Positions 14,106-16,436 of a DNA stretch of 16,436 bases are shown one piece after another. Position 1 is the first letter of the stretch; each line of letters begins with the position of its first letter. The stretch is taken from positions 1 through 16,436 of the forward strand of contig PXSL01000076.1 of assembly GCA_003022815.1 (NCBI GenBank). The letters run 5' to 3'. A model generated the notes under the pieces. That model worked only from the letters and a program-made list of their open reading frames with translations. It ran no database searches and had not been told where the DNA came from. The DNA comes from Halobacteriales archaeon SW_5_68_122 (lineage in GTDB: Archaea; Halobacteriota; Halobacteria; Halobacteriales; Haloarculaceae). Made by a program: the position numbers and the translations under genes.

Positions 14106-15750
14106 ATGTTCCTGTCGTTCCGCGAGTCGGTCGCCGACGCCCTCGGGGCCGCCCTCGGGTCGCGGGGTCTCCCGACCGACGACCTCGGCATCGAGGAACC
14201 GCCATGTCGACGCCGACGCCCACCCACTCATCGACCGCGTCGAACCGACCGGGCCGTACCTGAACTTCTTCCCGAGCGAGGCGTACTTCAAGGGGACCCT
14301 GGAGGCCGGCCTCGGGGCCGACTACGGCGCGCTACCGGCCCGCGACGTCTCGGTCGCCATCGAGCACACCTCCGCGAACCCGACGGGCCCCATTCACGTC
14401 GGCCGGGCGCGCAACCCCATCGTCGGCGACGCCGTCGCCAACCTGCTTTCGTACGCCGGGTACGACGTCGATCGTCAGTACTACGTCAACGACGCCGGCC
14501 GACAGATGGCCGTGTTTACGTGGGCCTACGAGACGTTCGAGGAGTCGGAGCTGCCGGAACCTGCCCGGGACCGTACGGAGTACCGGATGGTCCGCTACTA
14601 CCGGAAGGGCAATAAGTACCTTGAGGAGGCCGACCCCGACGAGCGGGAGGCCGCCGAGGACGAGATACGGGCCATCCTCCAGGGCCTTGAGGCGGGCGAC
14701 GAGGCGGTCTACGAACGCGTCGGCAAGGTGGTCGACACCGTCCTCGGCGGGATGAAGGAGTGTCTGGCTCGCCTGCCCGCCGAGTTCGACGAGTTCGTCA
14801 AGGAGACCCGCTTCATGCGGGACGGCTCGGCCGACGACATCGTCGCCCGCCTGAAACAACTCGACGGGGCGGTCTACGAGGACGACGCCTGGCAGCTGAC
14901 CTTCGAGGACATCGAGAAGAACCTCGTGTTCCTGCGGGCGGACGGCACCTCGCTGTACACGACCCGTGACCTGGCCCACCACGAGTGGAAGTTCGAGGAG
15001 TACGACCGGGCGGTCACCGTCCTCGGGGAGGACCACAAGCTCCAGGCCGAACAGCTCGGGGCGACCCTGGAGCTGCTCGGCAACGACGCCAACCGACTGG
15101 AGAACGTCATCTTCTCGTTCGTCGACCTCCCTGAGGGGACGATGTCGACCCGCGAGGGGACCGGCGTCCAGCTTGACGACCTGCTCGACGAGGCCGTCGA
15201 GCGCGCCCGCGAGGAGGTCAAGACCCGGCTCGACGACCGGCTCCGGAACGACGAGCTGTCGGCCGACGACGTTGACCGCATCGCCCGGCAGGTCGGCGTC
15301 GGCGCCGTCCGCTACGACATCGTCTCGAAGCAGCCGACGAAGGGCATCACCTTCGAGTGGGACCGGGCGCTGGACTTCGAGGCTCAGTCGGCGCCGTACG
15401 TCCAGTACGTCCACGCCCGCTGCTGTGGCATCCTGAACGAGGCCGACGGCACCGAACCGGTCGCGGACGCCTCGCGGCTGGCGACGACGGCCGAGCGGGA
15501 CCTGCTCCGGACCCTCGCGCGGTTCCCGGGCGTCGTCGAGGACGCGGCCGCCGACCTCGAACCCCACCGCGTCGCCACGTACACCCGCGAGCTGGGCGAC
15601 CGGTTCAACACGTTCTACCGGGAGTGTCCGGTGGTCGGCGCCGACGACCCCGAGACGACCGCCGCGCGGCTGGCGCTCGTGGCCGCCTCGAAACACGCCA
15701 TGGCGAACGCGCTGGACGTCCTCGGCGTCGAGGCCCCCGAGTCGATGTAG
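14106..15750 (+). pseudogene. argS: Arginyl-tRNA synthetase, N-terminal deletion and frameshift
   Basis: From ATG 14106 the frame gives [20 protein letters not shown] then [13 protein letters not shown], the expected N-terminal tRNA-binding domain start. The reading then shifts at about 14197-14205 to [20 protein letters not shown] and stays open to the TAG at 15748-15750. The domain normally continues for about 35 residues that are missing, and the length is 3n+1. The catalytic part is complete: the HIGH-type motif [56 protein letters not shown], the KMSKS-equivalent [14 protein letters not shown], and the C-terminal anticodon domain ending VEAPESM. The enzyme charges tRNA-Arg and is normally essential and single-copy, so the lesion is suspicious. 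GTG 14100 is an alternative start. Confidence 0.88.
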
Positions 15751-15840
15751 CTACAGGGGCACAAACGGCAGCGTGGTCCCGAGGAGCAGGGCCGCGAATA
15801 TCCGGAACGCGAAGGGGCATGCGAACAGGTTTCGTCGCAT
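15751..15840 (-). CDS. 29-residue single-helix membrane ORF
   Basis: The frame from ATG 15840 reads MRRNLFACPFAFRIFAALLL then GTTLPFVPL and stops at TAG 15751-15753, exactly abutting the argS stop on the other strand. It has a basic N terminus followed by one hydrophobic helix, as expected of a small inner-membrane protein oriented with its N terminus inside. A weak TATA-like ttcata (15861-15866) lies about 24 nt upstream. No family is recognised, and an ORF this short could occur by chance. Confidence 0.35.
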   Translation of the reverse strand: MRRNLFACPFAFRIFAALLLGTTLPFVPL

Positions 15841-15943
15841 ACCACACGGTACTCGCCCTGTATGAATGGGCGCCGTCGCTGGGGGAATCGGTAGTGGCCG
15901 GCCGCAGTACCTGTTAGTATAGCCCCCGTCGGAGAGCCGGCCG

Positions 15944-16033
15944 TCAGGCGACGGTGAGCGAGACGGCGGACCCGAAAATCAGGGCCGCGCCGAGAAAGAA
16001 CACGTAGAGGACCGCCAGCGCGTCGGCACTCAT
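15944..16033 (-). CDS. 29-residue single-helix membrane ORF with strong TATA box
   Basis: The frame from ATG 16033 reads MSADALAVLYVFFLGAALIF then GSAVSLTVA and stops at TGA 15944-15946. Apart from one acidic residue near the start it is a single long hydrophobic helix. A near-ideal TATA box lies 25 nt before the ATG, which argues for real transcription and a leaderless message. No family is recognised. It has the same length and strand as the neighbouring mini-ORF at 15751-15840. Confidence 0.5.
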   Translation of the reverse strand: MSADALAVLYVFFLGAALIFGSAVSLTVA

Positions 16034-16054
16034 GGGATTCGGTTCGTCAGGGAG

Positions 16055-16062
16055 TATAAAAA
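16055..16062 (-). promoter_or_regulatory. TATA box of the 29-residue ORF
   Basis: The minus strand reads tttttata, centred 25 nt upstream of the ATG at 16033. It is among the best TATA matches in the window. Confidence 0.6.
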
Positions 16063-16071
16063 CCGCGTCCC

Positions 16072-16090
16072 GGTTTCGGAATTCGAAACC
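16072..16090. promoter_or_regulatory. Inverted repeat between divergent genes
   Basis: ggtttcg (16072-16078) and cgaaacc (16084-16090) are perfect 7-bp arms around gaatt. The repeat lies just upstream of the TATA box of the 29-residue ORF and about 85 bp before the isomerase-like gene, a position suited to an operator. Confidence 0.35.
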
Positions 16091-16173
16091 CGTCCGTCCG
16101 GGCGCGGGGTTCAGGCCGGAGTGGCCCGGGAGGGGACCGAAACGCTTTGCCCGGTCGGGGCCGGTTTGGCGTC

Positions 16174-16436
16174 ATGGCCAGCGACGGCGCGTCCAGGCTC
16201 GAGTTGGACCTCGGCTTCACGCTCGGCCTCGGGATGGCGTTCGAACCGGCCGTTGAGTGGGCCGCCGGGGAGGGCTTCTCGTTCGTGGAACTACTGCTCG
16301 ACGGCCCGTACGCCCGCGAGCGAATCGACGACCGGGTCGGGGAGATGCGGACGAGCCTGGAGGCGGCGGGCGTCGGCGTGGTCGTCCATCTGCCGTTCGC
16401 GGTCGACCCCGGGTCGCCGTTCGGGCCGGTCCGGGA
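16174..16436 (+). CDS. Sugar phosphate isomerase/epimerase-like TIM-barrel protein, N-terminal part (3' end outside window)
   Basis: From ATG 16174 the 87 visible residues begin MASDGASRLELDLGFTLGLG. They contain FEPAVEWAAGEGFSFVELLL (first barrel repeat: strand then helix, with the acidic VEL), a polar stretch YARERIDDRVGEM and then AAGVGVVVHLPFAVDPGSPF. The VHLPF-x-x-D-x-GSP segment is typical of the AP-endonuclease-2/xylose-isomerase superfamily in haloarchaea, whose members isomerise or epimerise sugars or act as endonuclease IV. Metal ligands and substrate cannot be judged because most of the barrel lies beyond the window. Confidence 0.75.
   Translation, partial: MASDGASRLELDLGFTLGLGMAFEPAVEWAAGEGFSFVELLLDGPYARERIDDRVGEMRTSLEAAGVGVVVHLPFAVDPGSPFGPVR

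Noticed and set aside
14332..15696. A 454-codon minus-strand frame antisense to argS
   Set aside because: Shadow of the argS coding sequence, with no domain motifs.
1..16436. CRISPR array, transposase, integrase or toxin-antitoxin/defence genes
   Set aside because: No regularly spaced direct repeats and no proteins with the relevant motifs were found on either strand.

Overview
The window is a piece of a haloarchaeal chromosome (class Halobacteria). The evidence is high GC with strong G/C third positions, very acidic proteins (Asp/Glu-rich, few Lys), twin-arginine signal peptides on exported proteins, archaeal-type genes (CTP-dependent riboflavin kinase with an N-terminal helix-turn-helix, Taw1 wyosine enzyme, DUF460 protein), and TATA boxes lying about 24-29 nt upstream of start codons, as expected for mostly leaderless haloarchaeal transcripts. 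The genus cannot be fixed from this sequence alone. No tRNA, rRNA, CRISPR array, insertion sequence or phage gene was seen.

Layout. 1-352: C-terminal part of a zinc-dependent alcohol dehydrogenase (+). 353-710: gene-free, hairpin-rich dispersed-repeat DNA. 711-1160: Nudix hydrolase (-). 1356-1565 and 1562-1798: two small two-helix membrane proteins, convergent and sharing a CTAG stop. 1843-3767: DUF460 RuvC-like/coiled-coil protein (-), broken. 4013-4412: MaoC-like hydratase (+), broken. 7091-4455: three-gene operon (-) of a Tat lipoprotein (broken), an ABC-2 type permease and an ABC ATPase. 8056-7130: tRNase Z (-). 8999-8128: branched-chain aminotransferase IlvE (-), broken. 9000-9339: second repeat-rich gap. 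10674-9340: riboflavin operon (-) with HTH/riboflavin kinase (broken) overlapping ribB. 10912-12348: tandem Tat-exported trypsin-like proteases (+), the first a truncated pseudogene. 13304-12345: Taw1 (-). 13512-14015: haloarchaeal conserved protein (+). 14106-15750: arginyl-tRNA synthetase (+), broken near the N terminus. 15751-16033: two 29-residue membrane ORFs (-). 16174-end: start of a TIM-barrel sugar isomerase/epimerase-like protein (+).

The most striking observation is that six unrelated genes (DUF460, MaoC, lipoprotein, ilvE, riboflavin kinase, argS) each show the same kind of lesion. A block of roughly 20-40 codons expected from the family is absent, the deletion is out of frame, and both flanks read on in good, conserved coding sequence. 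Two or three of these are genes an archaeon can hardly lose (argS, the riboflavin kinase, ilvE in a prototroph). Because the rest of every gene is conserved, a sequencing or assembly artefact (dropped GC-rich or hairpin blocks) is the most economical explanation. Genuine decay would be remarkable. The tandem protease pseudogene has a different kind of damage (nonsense codon plus loss of the 3' half) and may be real.

Functionally the window is mostly housekeeping (tRNA maturation and charging, tRNA modification, riboflavin and branched-chain amino-acid metabolism) mixed with small membrane proteins, one exporter-like ABC system and exported proteases. I see no convincing defence or other novel multi-gene system.
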